Below are positions 1 to 7,964 of a stretch of DNA of 64,000 nt, piece by piece (the stretch's first letter is position 1; each line of letters begins with the position of its first letter). The notes under the pieces were generated by a model. The model saw nothing but the letters and a program-made list of their open reading frames with translations, had not been told where the DNA came from and did no database searches. Made by a program: the position numbers and the translations under genes. The stretch lies in the NCBI RefSeq assembly GCF_004343705.1, contig NZ_SKFH01000004.1, forward strand, positions 1-64,000, given 5' to 3'. Source of the stretch: Flaviaesturariibacter aridisoli (GTDB lineage: Bacteria; Bacteroidota; Bacteroidia; Chitinophagales; Chitinophagaceae).

Positions 1-751
1 TACAAGTTCATTTCCATCTTCTGCAGGGTTCAGATAAACGTGATTATACTTCAGTGACTTCCAGAACCGCTCGATCCAGATGTTGTCCGTTGCCCGTCCT
101 TTTCCATCCATGGATATATTGATTCTGTTCTTTTCCAGGTACTGAGTCCAGCCGGCGCAGGTGTACTGAACGCCCTGATCAGAGTTGATGATCTCCGGCG
201 CTCCATGCTCCGCGATCGCCTCCTGCAGCACCTCCAGGCACCAGCGCGCCGCCAGTGAGTTGGAGATGCCCCATCCGACGATCTTGCGGCTATACACGTC
301 GATGATAGCCGTCAGGTACATGAAGCCCCGCCGCATCGGGATATAGGTGATGTCGGTAGACCATACCTGGTTGGGCCGGCTGATATCCAGCCCGCGCAGC
401 AAATACGGCTTTATGAACACCTTCTGGCCCATTTTAGTGAGGTTTCGTCTGCGGTAGATGGTTTGGTGACCCAGGAGTCGGAACAGCCGCCGGACGCGCT
501 TTGGACCAACCGGATAGCCACGGTCGCGCAGCAGGTGCACCACCGATAAGACCCCTTCGGTTGGGTGTTCCAAGAGGTGGTGGTCCATGAGCTGCATCAT
601 TTTCAGATTCTCGGGCTTCTCCGGGCGCGGCTTGTAATAGATCCGGCTGCGGTTCACCGCCAGCAGGGCGCACTGCCGGCGTACCGACAGCTTCCTGGAG
701 CGGGGCTGCACCAGTGAGGCACGCGTCGTCAGATCCCCAGTTTCCTGCAAC
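1..751 (-). CDS. IS3-family transposase OrfB (DDE integrase domain), partial
   Basis: Translated by hand in the -1 frame relative to OrfA, because no good ATG sits at its beginning. It is expected to be made as an OrfAB fusion by frameshifting at the A8 run. The retroviral-type integrase core is intact: the first Asp is in TDITYI (codon at 352-354), the second in NSDQGVQYT (178-180), and the Glu in IERFWKSLKY (70-72). An N-terminal HTH_21-like segment precedes it. The product cuts and joins the IS ends. The C-terminus is lost at the window edge, so activity of the complete protein cannot be judged. Confidence 0.85.
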
Positions 752-1019
752 TTTTTTTTAGAAACTCATTTTCGACGCGGAGCTGCCCGATCTGGGCATA
801 GAGCTCGCGGGTGTCTACGGGCTCGCCTTCCGTGTCGGAAGACTTTTCAAAAACAGCGCTCATGTTTTCCAGGAACTCCGACTTCCAGCGCGAGATCATC
901 ACGGCGGATACTTCAAATTTTTTGGAGAGCTCAGCGAGGGTTTGCTGGTTCTTGATGGCTTCCAGTGCTACTTTAGCCTTGAACGCGGGGGTGAATTTGC
1001 GGCGGGTCTGCTTCTTCAT
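729..1019 (-). CDS. IS3-family transposase OrfA (HTH protein)
   Basis: A 96-residue protein starting MKKQTRRKFTPAFKAKVALE, the typical IS3/IS911 OrfA opening. The N-terminal half is a helix-turn-helix that binds the IS ends (LAELSKKFEVSAVMISRWK). The C-terminal half is a short leucine-zipper-like coiled coil (YAQIGQLRVENEFLKK) used for multimerisation. The stop codon lies just after the A8 frameshift run at 752-759. OrfA alone is normally regulatory, and the OrfAB fusion is the transposase. The short size is normal for the family. Confidence 0.9.
   Translation of the reverse strand: MKKQTRRKFTPAFKAKVALEAIKNQQTLAELSKKFEVSAVMISRWKSEFLENMSAVFEKSSDTEGEPVDTRELYAQIGQLRVENEFLKKSCRKLGI
752..759 (-). 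promoter_or_regulatory. A8 slippery site for -1 programmed frameshift
   Basis: The minus strand reads eight A's (CTA AAA AAA AGT in the OrfA frame). A -1 slip here leaves OrfA seven codons before its TGA and enters the OrfB frame without interruption. Runs of this kind are the known frameshift signal in IS3-family elements. Confidence 0.75.
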
Positions 1020-1070
1020 TTGAGGTAGTTAAAAGTACATCCTTTCTTAACTTAACCTCTGGTTTCAAAT

Positions 1071-1940
1071 TCAGGGAGCATTATAATCATCATTGTAGTA
1101 ATCGTTACCTAATAGGCTTACAGGGTTTTCATAAACAGACGGCTTTCTATCGAATAAACGCAAATACCCTTCATAGAACTTATTGATATGCACAGCCGCG
1201 TTATTTCGGAAAAAAGCCACCGCTTCTACTTCTGAAATAGCTCTGTACTCTTTCTGCAGCTCCTGCTGCTTCATCCAATTTTCATTAAATGGCACCCATG
1301 GCCCAAGAATAGCCTTTTTTGAGTAACCATGGATTACAAGTTCTCTTCCACAATGTTCGCATATATAGCAACTATGCTCTTCTTCTTTTCGTTGAATAAC
1401 ATCGTTTCGTTGTGTAGCTAAACATCCATGTATGTATAGTTTATAACGTTCTATTTTTAGTCGAGAAGCCACCTTGCTATCAATTGTGTACAAGGAAGTA
1501 TCATCTGGAAATTCTTGAATGACAATGCAGTTTGAATCAATAAAATGTCCTCCAGTTAAAAGCAAACTTCCATTGCCTCTACGCACAAAATCAAAGTCTT
1601 CAGAACCTCTATAGGTTGACCCTTCATAGAAATACTCCCTCGACCTGTAGTATAAATGTCGAAGCGACAAATAGTAGTATCTTTTGTACAGCTCATTAAC
1701 ATCCCCAATACCGCCAAACAAACTTTCGTTCAGGGCAGCGAACTTTCTTATTTCCAACCTCTTTTCTTTTGCATCCAGCTTGCACAAAGAAGCTAAGGAA
1801 GAAAACGCCTGCATTGAGTGGTAAAAATAGTTGCCAACATATTCTTGCGATGAGTGCCTGATAAAGCTATCCGTCGACTTAATAGCATTATCTAATGCGT
1901 CTGAATTAAAAAAATGTTCTTTGCTGAGCTTTTTTTCCAT
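1071..1940 (-). CDS. Hypothetical protein with a cysteine cluster
   Basis: Not recognised. 289 residues, rich in Tyr, Arg and Lys and more AT-rich than the core genes. Residues 85-110 are an aromatic basic stretch (KRYYYLSLRHLYYRSREYF). A small cysteine cluster CYICEHCG (C191, C194, C197), with C173 nearby, could bind a metal. I see no signal peptide and no membrane segment, so it is probably cytoplasmic. The stop codon may be supplied by the end of the adjacent IS, so the native C-terminus could be longer. It is alone on its strand between the IS and the divergent recombinase gene. Function unknown; cargo of the integrated element is the best description. Confidence 0.6.
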   Translation of the reverse strand: MEKKLSKEHFFNSDALDNAIKSTDSFIRHSSQEYVGNYFYHSMQAFSSLASLCKLDAKEKRLEIRKFAALNESLFGGIGDVNELYKRYYYLSLRHLYYRSREYFYEGSTYRGSEDFDFVRRGNGSLLLTGGHFIDSNCIVIQEFPDDTSLYTIDSKVASRLKIERYKLYIHGCLATQRNDVIQRKEEEHSCYICEHCGRELVIHGYSKKAILGPWVPFNENWMKQQELQKEYRAISEVEAVAFFRNNAAVHINKFYEGYLRLFDRKPSVYENPVSLLGNDYYNDDYNAP

Positions 1941-2193
1941 GACACGTTTTGTTCAGATCAGGTTTTGGATCTCAATTACACTGTTGGACGGAGTACAATT
2001 TAAAAAAACTATCGATTGGACAGGGTTTAACCATTTTCCTTTCCTCACAGTAAAGGTTTGTAGTGTATTGAGTAGGTCTAAGTAGAGTTGGCCTTTTTGA
2101 TAGAGGCAGTGTTGTCGGTGTCTGTAAAGAAAACGACCGATTAAATGCCTTGACATGATAGGAAGGTTACCCAACGAGGAATCAGGCGTTACC

Positions 2194-2213
2194 GAGTAAA
2201 TTTACTCAGTAAA
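2194..2213. repeat. Overlapping palindromes upstream of the recombinase gene
   Basis: GAGTAAATTTACTC (2194-2207) is a perfect 14-bp palindrome. It overlaps TTTACTCAGTAAA (2201-2213), a second palindrome with a central C. The site is about 60 bp upstream of the serine recombinase start, where resolvase binding sites or an autoregulatory operator would be expected. Confidence 0.5.
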
Positions 2214-2234
2214 TTAATCTACGTAAAGAATTGG

Positions 2235-2242
2235 TATATTTG
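2235..2242 (+). promoter_or_regulatory. Putative -7 box (TATATTTG) for the recombinase gene
   Basis: Matches the Bacteroidota consensus TAnnTTTG, 29 nt before the ATG at 2272. No convincing -33 TTTG was seen at the right distance. Confidence 0.4.
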
Positions 2243-2271
2243 GATGAGTTGTTTTACTAAAACCCATCCAT

Positions 2272-2832
2272 ATGCTAATTGGCTACGCACGTGTCTCCAC
2301 CCAAGACCAAGTTCACCATCTGCAAACCGACGCTCTCACCGCAGCTGGCTGCGAGAAGATCTTCACCGACAAAGTGAGTGGTACGGTTGCTGAACGCCCT
2401 GGGCTTTCGAAGGTCAAAGAGCAACTGCGAAAGGGCGACACTCTTGTAATCTGGAGGCTGGATCGACTGGCGCGGTCTTTACAGGATCTGATCACCTGGA
2501 TGAAGTACTTGGAGGGGGAGGGTATAGCCCTAAAGAGCCTTCAAGAGAATATTGATACCTCAACGGCTACTGGCAAATTAGTCTTCCACATATTTGGCGC
2601 CCTATCTGAGTTCGAGCGTTCTCTGGTGGTGGAACGCACGCGACATGGCCTTGCAGCAGCAAGAGCAAGGGGTCGGGTAGGGGGGAGACCGAAAGCATTG
2701 GACAAGGATAAGCGGCAATTGGCCGTCAACCTTTACAATGAGAAGAAGCATTCAGTGGAGAAGGTTTGCCAGTTGGTTGGAATTTCAAAGCCCACCTTAT
2801 ATAAAATAGTGCGCGAGGCACAAGGGGGGTGA
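2272..2832 (+). CDS. Serine recombinase (resolvase/invertase family)
   Basis: 186 residues, the normal size of a small serine recombinase. The N-terminal catalytic domain begins MLIGYARVSTQDQ with the nucleophile Ser9. WRLDRLARS (61-69) supplies the conserved active-site arginines. The dimerisation helix region follows (GALSEFERSLVVERTR). Residues 140-186 form a C-terminal helix-turn-helix (VCQLVGISKPTLYKIV) that reads the DNA site. The family cuts and rejoins DNA by a phosphoserine intermediate, for resolution or inversion. Palindromes at 2194-2213 are candidate target or operator sites. I see no partner transposase of the Tn3 type here, so its role in this element is unclear. Confidence 0.9.
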   Translation: MLIGYARVSTQDQVHHLQTDALTAAGCEKIFTDKVSGTVAERPGLSKVKEQLRKGDTLVIWRLDRLARSLQDLITWMKYLEGEGIALKSLQENIDTSTATGKLVFHIFGALSEFERSLVVERTRHGLAAARARGRVGGRPKALDKDKRQLAVNLYNEKKHSVEKVCQLVGISKPTLYKIVREAQGG

Positions 2833-3059
2833 GATAAATCATTACGTCCCACTTCTGAGTTTCTTCTCCATTCGGTTGAATTAATGCCTTTAGCTCAGAC
2901 TTTTTGTGGGGCGATTTGCTTGTAGTGCAATGCCAGAGCGGTTTTCTGAAGAATTGCCGATTCTTTGACCGCGGTAAATTAGTATGCTAATCAGCTTCTT
3001 TTTACCCCTTTTTTCTGTGGTTTTGAAGGGTTTTGCCCTGTGGAATTGGAAACTTGGCT

Positions 3060-3083
3060 TTGCAAAAGTTGCAAACTTTGCAA
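3060..3083. repeat. Triple TTGCAA site, copy B
   Basis: TTGCAA hexamers begin at 3060, 3069 and 3078, an exact 9-bp spacing. The site lies about 55 bp beyond the 3' end of the primase-like gene. It matches the spacing of the site at 5362-5385 on the other side of the same gene. It may be an iteron or operator. Confidence 0.6.
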
Positions 3084-3098
3084 CGGGGGAGAGGAGAA

Positions 3099-3118
3099 AA
3101 GGCCACTTGTGTGGCCTT
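3099..3118 (-). terminator. Hairpin terminator of the VirE-N/DUF3987 gene
   Basis: AAGGCCAC and GTGGCCTT form a perfect 8-bp stem with a 4-nt loop. On the minus strand it is followed by TTCTCC, so it is a weak intrinsic terminator about 20 bp after the stop codon. Confidence 0.5.
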
Positions 3119-3137
3119 CCATCACATATGGGAGTAG

Positions 3138-5330
3138 TCAAACCTTTTGGTATGTACCGTTCCCCTCCTTAGACAACTTACCTTCATCAACAAGTAGCTT
3201 CAAGTAGCTATCCGCCGTTCTGGGCTTAATTTTGAGCGTGCTGGCTTTTTCAACAGCTTCAGCCCTGGAGAAGCTTTGTGGTAATACTTTAAAAAGCTTG
3301 TTCAGGAGGGGGTTTTTAACAGCGTCCGATTTCTTCGGCAACCTGCTCATTACTACAAAGGCATGATGTAATACTGTTTCAACGATCTTCTCAGAAAGTC
3401 CGAAATCCAGTTCACTACATAAGTAATTTGGTTTGACGTCTTCAGTGTCGTACTGCCTAAGGGCAGAAAGGATCATAGCAATTCGGTAGCGGATCAACCC
3501 CATTCGGTTGATCACACTTTGTCTGTATGCATCCTCGCCATAAATGATACGGTAAAAGGAGGTTAGCATGTCGAAGTAATCATTATGTCTATCCCATTGG
3601 GAGGAGCTGAAATGGAACTCTGTTCTGTTCTCTTCATGGAATTTGATGATGTCCATCACCTTCAAAGAGAGTGCTTTGAAAAAATCGTCCCTATTGGCGA
3701 CCTTCTTACCAGGTGAAACATCCTTCCAGTGCACTGCTTCCTCAAAAATATAGTACATGAATCGACTGAATAGACCGTCCTCTATTGATCTCACTAATCC
3801 TTGAAGCTGCGAAGGGGTGCCAGAAATCGCAATTGATAAGCGGGGTTGGTGTAATTCATTCAGGCCGCCCTTGCCTTTTCTGTTAATGCCAACCCATTCA
3901 TGATGGAATCCCCCGCGCATAATTTCGGAATACGACCCCCAATCCTGCTTTAGCGATGAGGAGATTGTGTCTGCTTCTGTTTCGAATAGCATTACGCGTT
4001 CTTGCGATTGCACCATCCTTTCGATAAATGCGGCCGACGATGAATTGCCAGGTATATAAAAGATCATTTGTTTCGGCTCGATTGGAAGGTCCATCTTTTC
4101 TATTCCATCAATGCCTTTATTTGCCCTGTACTCCATCAATTGCTCTTCGTACTCCGCCATCGCCTTTCGGCCTTCCTCTACCAACCTATTATGGTATTCC
4201 TGGCCCAGAGCTTTAGACTGGACCAAGATTCCTTTGCCACTGGCAGGCGGTGCAATAATGAAAACATACAAGTTGGGATAGACGGTTTTACCATCGTAAT
4301 TGCCCCAGAAGTTGATAAGACAGCCACTGAATACGCCCAAACTGGACAAGAAAAGCATATCTCGCTCCCTGCTGTTGGTGATTACTTCCGTAGCCCTTTT
4401 GAGAATTTGAGGCAGGTCTTGATAGACTTCATCTCGCAAGAATGGGGTGGCTCTTAGGCTAAATTGCCCATCAAGGACGCTCAATTTAAAAAACGATGGC
4501 ATGCTATCGAACTCGTCAGCATTGATGTATGCGCTTTCAATTGCTTTGAATGTTTCACCTTCATCAAGGTCAAATTGTGTTGGTATATAGCGTTCAACTT
4601 CCCGCTGTTCAATGCCAAACTTATTGCAAAGGCATGCAAGTTTGAAGATGTAATTATTCCGATTACCCACTTGGTATTGCTCCCGCTGGTCCAAGTACGC
4701 TGCGCAAGCATCAATTAACGTTTCAAAGGCGGATGGTTCTTCACCGCTATTGACTTCGTATCTCTCGCCTTCACCTGTAGAAGGAAGATTATCAAAACAG
4801 AAGGTTTCTGCGTTTGGATTGTAGTATGCATCAGGATCATGGGATAGAAAGCATAGCCGTGCAATATCTTTTCCCGAAGGATCAACACTAAGAGCTGTTG
4901 CTTTTTCGTAATGTATGGCGACTTGCCTGAAGCTATTTTCGTGACTCTCCTTTTCTCCATTGGTTTTTACCAGGACTTTAATGCCCTGTCCAGATGGACT
5001 TTTGAAAGAAAATAGCGTGAAGGGTATGCTCTGTAGGTATACCAAAGCTTCGGTAACGTCTTCCACATGATCAAAATCCAGAACGACGATTTGGCTGTAG
5101 GAATGGAGATTCTCTTTCTTTCTGTATTCCTTGAATACTCCTGAAGGAATGAAAGCAGGTAGCTTTTTCTTCAATGTCGAAGCATCCTCTTTGTTGCCCA
5201 ACGCAATCAATTCGCGAAGCTTCTTGATATGTTCGTAAACAGTTCCTTCTCGGACCAGCCTCACGAGTTCGTTGATTGAAACCTCTCCTTCGGTTTCGAC
5301 CAGGTTCTTGACTAAACTAAATAGGATCAT
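3138..5330 (-). CDS. VirE-N (BT4734-like) and DUF3987 protein, primase/helicase-like
   Basis: 730 residues with two parts. Residues 55-185 match the BT4734/BF3469 N-terminal type: an acidic LDFDHV (D85, D87), then SPSGQGIKVLV and DPSGKDIARLCFLSHDPD, features resembling archaeo-eukaryotic primase-like active sites. Residues 290-660 match DUF3987, with a Walker A motif APPASGKG (360-367) and later SGTPSQLQGLV and GLFSRFMYY, as in helicase-like ATPases. A short winged-helix-like tail ends the protein. Such genes are common on Bacteroidota mobile elements and are thought to act in element replication, though this is not proven. It is flanked by matching TTGCAA triple sites and by a palindrome 32 bp upstream of the start, which suggests origin or operator function. 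Confidence 0.85.
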   Translation of the reverse strand: MILFSLVKNLVETEGEVSINELVRLVREGTVYEHIKKLRELIALGNKEDASTLKKKLPAFIPSGVFKEYRKKENLHSYSQIVVLDFDHVEDVTEALVYLQSIPFTLFSFKSPSGQGIKVLVKTNGEKESHENSFRQVAIHYEKATALSVDPSGKDIARLCFLSHDPDAYYNPNAETFCFDNLPSTGEGERYEVNSGEEPSAFETLIDACAAYLDQREQYQVGNRNNYIFKLACLCNKFGIEQREVERYIPTQFDLDEGETFKAIESAYINADEFDSMPSFFKLSVLDGQFSLRATPFLRDEVYQDLPQILKRATEVITNSRERDMLFLSSLGVFSGCLINFWGNYDGKTVYPNLYVFIIAPPASGKGILVQSKALGQEYHNRLVEEGRKAMAEYEEQLMEYRANKGIDGIEKMDLPIEPKQMIFYIPGNSSSAAFIERMVQSQERVMLFETEADTISSSLKQDWGSYSEIMRGGFHHEWVGINRKGKGGLNELHQPRLSIAISGTPSQLQGLVRSIEDGLFSRFMYYIFEEAVHWKDVSPGKKVANRDDFFKALSLKVMDIIKFHEENRTEFHFSSSQWDRHNDYFDMLTSFYRIIYGEDAYRQSVINRMGLIRYRIAMILSALRQYDTEDVKPNYLCSELDFGLSEKIVETVLHHAFVVMSRLPKKSDAVKNPLLNKLFKVLPQSFSRAEAVEKASTLKIKPRTADSYLKLLVDEGKLSKEGNGTYQKV

Positions 5331-5361
5331 GGTTTTGATCTTTGGCAGGCAATAGTCGGCC

Positions 5362-5385
5362 TTGCAAACATTGCAATGTTTGCAA
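5362..5385. repeat. Triple TTGCAA site, copy A (perfect 24-bp palindrome)
   Basis: TTGCAA hexamers begin at 5362, 5371 and 5380, again 9 bp apart, and the whole 24 bp is its own reverse complement. It sits 32 bp upstream of the primase-like start codon, so it could be an operator or part of a replication origin. Confidence 0.65.
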
Positions 5386-5485
5386 AAGCCCTTTCCCTAC
5401 TATGTTAGTGTATTAATAATGCCCCGTGCTCCTTTGCCAGATTGGAGTCACTTTAAAAACAGGCTGATGCGAAGGGGAAGAAAGT

Positions 5486-5514
5486 GCAGCTGGTACAATC
5501 ACGAAGCCAGCTGC
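5486..5514 (-). terminator. Hairpin after the 5523-6113 gene
   Basis: GCAGCTGG (5486-5493) pairs perfectly with CCAGCTGC (5507-5514). It lies just downstream of the stop codon of the leftward gene and is followed on that strand by ACTTTCTTCC, so it is a weak terminator or attenuator ahead of the primase-like gene. Confidence 0.4.
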
Positions 5515-5522
5515 GGCTTTCA

Positions 5523-6113
5523 TTAAGCGCGAATTTCAATCTTGTGGTCACCAGAGTTGATATCAGCATAAAAGTTATCGACCGTGTAATCCAAGACATC
5601 CTGAAGGTCGTTGAATCGGCCACCAGATAGAACCAGTTCGATTACTTCATCTCCAGAAGACTTCGAGATTGTGACTTCGCCATCATCTTTTGAAGTTCCT
5701 TTCTGAAGGAGAAATTCACCTTTCCAAAGGAGTAGGCCCCCTTTTTCAAATTCTTCAAACAGGGTCTCCACTGGCCAATGGATGAAATCGTTACCCAGTA
5801 GGTCTTCGAAATAGTCCTTGTTTATATACAGCCCCATGTCAAATGTTGAACATTCGACTGTATAGTAGATAATTGTCTTGCCACATTCTGGGCAAAATCG
5901 ACGTCGCCTACATAGTGTTAACCCGTGTTGGTTCATGTAGATTTCTTGCCTGAGGCTCTTTGGCACAAGCTCTCTGACCATTTCTGTTGTTTTCCTTAGT
6001 AGAAGGGGGGCATGACTCTCTGATCCGTTCATGTTACGAATTGTTTTTGTTTTTAGGTTTTTAGAAAAGTGTTTAAGTTGAAGTGTTCGGACGCAAGAGT
6101 TCCATTCACTCAT
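5523..6113 (-). CDS. Hypothetical protein with a zinc-ribbon-like cysteine cluster
   Basis: Not recognised. 196 residues from the first ATG; a second in-frame ATG at 6032 (MNGSESHAPL) would remove 27 residues of basic, low-complexity sequence and may be the true start. Cysteines C68, C74 and C77 in LCRRRRFCPECGKTI look like a half zinc ribbon. The C-terminal part is acidic (FEEFEKGGLLLWKGEF, DDLQDVLDYTVDN-like). No signal peptide or membrane segment. It lies upstream of and co-oriented with the primase-like gene, 192 bp away, separated by a hairpin and the TTGCAA palindrome. A small DNA-binding or regulatory protein of the element is possible but unproven. Confidence 0.6.
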   Translation of the reverse strand: MSEWNSCVRTLQLKHFSKNLKTKTIRNMNGSESHAPLLLRKTTEMVRELVPKSLRQEIYMNQHGLTLCRRRRFCPECGKTIIYYTVECSTFDMGLYINKDYFEDLLGNDFIHWPVETLFEEFEKGGLLLWKGEFLLQKGTSKDDGEVTISKSSGDEVIELVLSGGRFNDLQDVLDYTVDNFYADINSGDHKIEIRA

Positions 6114-6701
6114 TTTGCTGAATGGAATGTCCAGTTAGTGAGTTTGTCTCGCATACTAAGATGTAGTAGATATATGCCCTATAACTTGAGATAAGGTCAG
6201 GTAGACATTCTCCGACGAAAGCCATTTAACTACAGGCTTAGGACACAAAGTTGAAAGGATGCTAAGCGGTAACTCAACTGCTGGTTGAAATTACTGTTTA
6301 TCTTATTTTATGGGTTAATATTTCTCTTTACATAGCGTTCGATTTTGATAGATCAAAAGTACGAACCAAGCACATTCTATCCAAATCTGAAAATGGCAAA
6401 AACATTCATAACTCATTGATTGATACCACCAAACATACGCATGTTTTTAATAATATGTACGTCAATTTCGTAATGTAACAGCAGTTGGAAATCAACAAAT
6501 TGAGGTCGCTTACGAGCGCATTGTTGATCACTTTTGAAATCCGTGGTTGAAATTTCGCCGTACAAAACTCTGTTTTTACGTGTTTGTAATCGCTTGATTA
6601 TCAATAAAAAAATTTTTAGGAGATTTTTCTTCGCTGGTTCTTTGTCAGATGTCAACGACCTGTCCATAAGAGTGATCGCTGATTCATGTATTTAAAAAGT
6701 C
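6114..6701. other. AT-rich non-coding stretch, 588 bp
   Basis: I see no convincing gene. One 84-codon minus-strand frame (6413-6667) starts 34 nt after the integrase stop, but it has no Shine-Dalgarno or promoter and no family resemblance. The region could hold the accessory binding sites or an origin of the element, but no repeat stands out by eye. Confidence 0.5.
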
Positions 6702-7859
6702 TTAATGATCTTGGTCGGATCCTTTTCTTAAATCTGGCACCGAACTCGGTAAGCTCACTTGGTGGGTGTAGGTTCTTAGCGTAGTTATGGGGTTATTGCC
6801 GAGCAAAAAGGCGGTCATCACTGGTGTTAGACCAGCGTCAATGCAGCGGCTTCCAAATGTGTGTCTGCAAGCATACAGGTCCCGATCCTCAATGTTCAAA
6901 GCCTTCAAGATGGGTTTAAATACCCGTCGCTGGAACATGCGATCATCGATGGCATGCCCTTTCGGGGAGTAGAACACCAAGTCGTCAGGCTGCTTGTGAG
7001 CCATCTGGAGCGCCAGGATCGCCGCCAAATCAGGAGAGAGTGGGATGGCCCTCTCTTTCCCGTTCTTGGTGGTTTTTCGTACGCGCACGCCTGCATTCGT
7101 GCTGGTAATCCCGCGGGCCAGCACTTCGTTGATCAGCACTACCTTCCGCTGCATGTCAATGGATTTTACGCGAAGGCCGACAGCTTCAGCGTTGCGCACG
7201 CCAGTGGCGAAAATGAAGTACAGGAACGGGTAGTAGTGGGAGTGTTTGAACCGAGAGCTGGCAGGACACGCAGAGTCGGTTCTAACTGCCTCCAGGATCT
7301 GATGGATCTCATTCTCGGTGAACGGGACCCTCTTGCGGTTCTGGGCTTTCGACGTGCGCTTCGGACGCACCTGTTCGAATGGGTTCTGCAAAACCTTCCC
7401 GCTATCCTTCAACCAGGAGTAGAACTTGGACAGCATCGTCAGCCGACGGTTGTACGTCCGTTCGTTGATCTTCTCCGCGTTGAAGTGTTTTACTGCATCT
7501 GGAAGATGAAAGTTTCCCCAACGCTTCACCATGTTGCGGAGCGCCCAGTAATCTACTTGCTTTTCGCAGTCGCGATTGAGGTAGTCGGTCACCCACTCTT
7601 CCAAAAGTTGGTGGGGCAGAAGGTGTCGCGGAGCGTTACGGACCTGGCCTTGGCCGTAACGCGTGAGCGTTACGTCGAAGGAACCGTTAAGTATGTCCGA
7701 CTCGATCTGCACCGCGACCTTACGGGCAAGTTTGAGGTTAGGGGCGGAATAAGTATACAGGTTCAGCGAGTATCGCTTACCTCCATATCTCCACCTCAGC
7801 CTTATCCTGTTCTTGTCTTGATCGATACTGACCGAACCTTTTAAATTTCTGCGACCCAT
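6702..7859 (-). CDS. Tyrosine-type site-specific integrase
   Basis: 385 residues. Residues 1-70 form an arm-type DNA-binding domain (KNRIRLRWRYGGKRYSLNLY), 80-165 a SAM-like core-binding domain, and 175-370 the catalytic domain. Catalytic Arg222 is in ATGVRNAEAVGL, Arg332 in YACRHTFGSR, and the nucleophile Tyr364 in TTLRTYTH. Two usual catalytic positions differ: the His of HxxR is Tyr329, and the His/Trp before the Tyr is Asn355 (LLGNN). It catalyses integration and excision through a 3'-phosphotyrosine. It is the first gene inside the tRNA-Pro boundary, which points to this tRNA as its attachment site. Two TGCGACCCA direct repeats lie at its start codon. Confidence 0.92.
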   Translation of the reverse strand: MGRRNLKGSVSIDQDKNRIRLRWRYGGKRYSLNLYTYSAPNLKLARKVAVQIESDILNGSFDVTLTRYGQGQVRNAPRHLLPHQLLEEWVTDYLNRDCEKQVDYWALRNMVKRWGNFHLPDAVKHFNAEKINERTYNRRLTMLSKFYSWLKDSGKVLQNPFEQVRPKRTSKAQNRKRVPFTENEIHQILEAVRTDSACPASSRFKHSHYYPFLYFIFATGVRNAEAVGLRVKSIDMQRKVVLINEVLARGITSTNAGVRVRKTTKNGKERAIPLSPDLAAILALQMAHKQPDDLVFYSPKGHAIDDRMFQRRVFKPILKALNIEDRDLYACRHTFGSRCIDAGLTPVMTAFLLGNNPITTLRTYTHQVSLPSSVPDLRKGSDQDH

Positions 7860-7920
7860 TTGCGACCCAATTTTGAACGAAATGGATCATTCAGTAGGTA
7901 ACCAGGCTCGCTATACCATC

Positions 7921-7964
7921 AAAAAAAAGAAGCGGAAACGTAAGCCTGTGCTACATTTCCGCTT
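7921..7964 (-). terminator. Intrinsic terminator downstream of tRNA-Pro
   Basis: AAGCGGAAA (7930-7938) pairs with TTTCCGCTT (7956-7964). On the minus strand the stem is followed by CTTTTTTTT. It ends tRNA-Pro transcription before the integrase. Because it lies past the tRNA 3' end, it may be brought in by the integrated element. Confidence 0.7.

Larger units (their letters stand above)
1..1073 (-). mobile_element. IS3-family insertion sequence, truncated by the window edge
   Basis: Two overlapping reading frames on the minus strand encode OrfA (helix-turn-helix) and OrfB (DDE integrase), linked by an A8 slippery run. This is the standard IS3-family plan. The coding part of OrfB is still open at base 1, about 23 codons past the catalytic Glu, so the missing end should be close. 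The terminal repeat upstream of OrfA is not certain. A TG dinucleotide at 1073-1072 (minus strand) is one possible tip, and it would coincide with the stop codon of the neighbouring gene. Confidence 0.75.
2833..3137. other. Non-coding spacer, 305 bp
   Basis: No supportable gene. It holds the triple TTGCAA site at 3060-3083 and a hairpin at 3099-3118. A short minus-strand open frame here has no family resemblance or start signal. Confidence 0.6.

Noticed and set aside
1953-2174. 73-codon minus-strand open frame upstream of the 1071 gene
   Set aside because: No promoter, no start signal and no family resemblance; composition like non-coding AT-rich DNA.
2890-3141. 83-codon minus-strand open frame
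   Set aside because: Contains the TTGCAA site and hairpin; the peptide is low-complexity and basic with no plausible fold.
4624-4640. A third TTGCAA-like site inside the primase-like gene
   Set aside because: The hexamers are not in the 9-bp phase of the two flanking sites and lie in coding sequence.
6413-6667. 84-codon frame just after the integrase, a possible excisionase
   Set aside because: No helix-turn-helix pattern, no Shine-Dalgarno; Lys/Ile/Leu content follows AT-richness. Kept only as a mention in the spacer entry.
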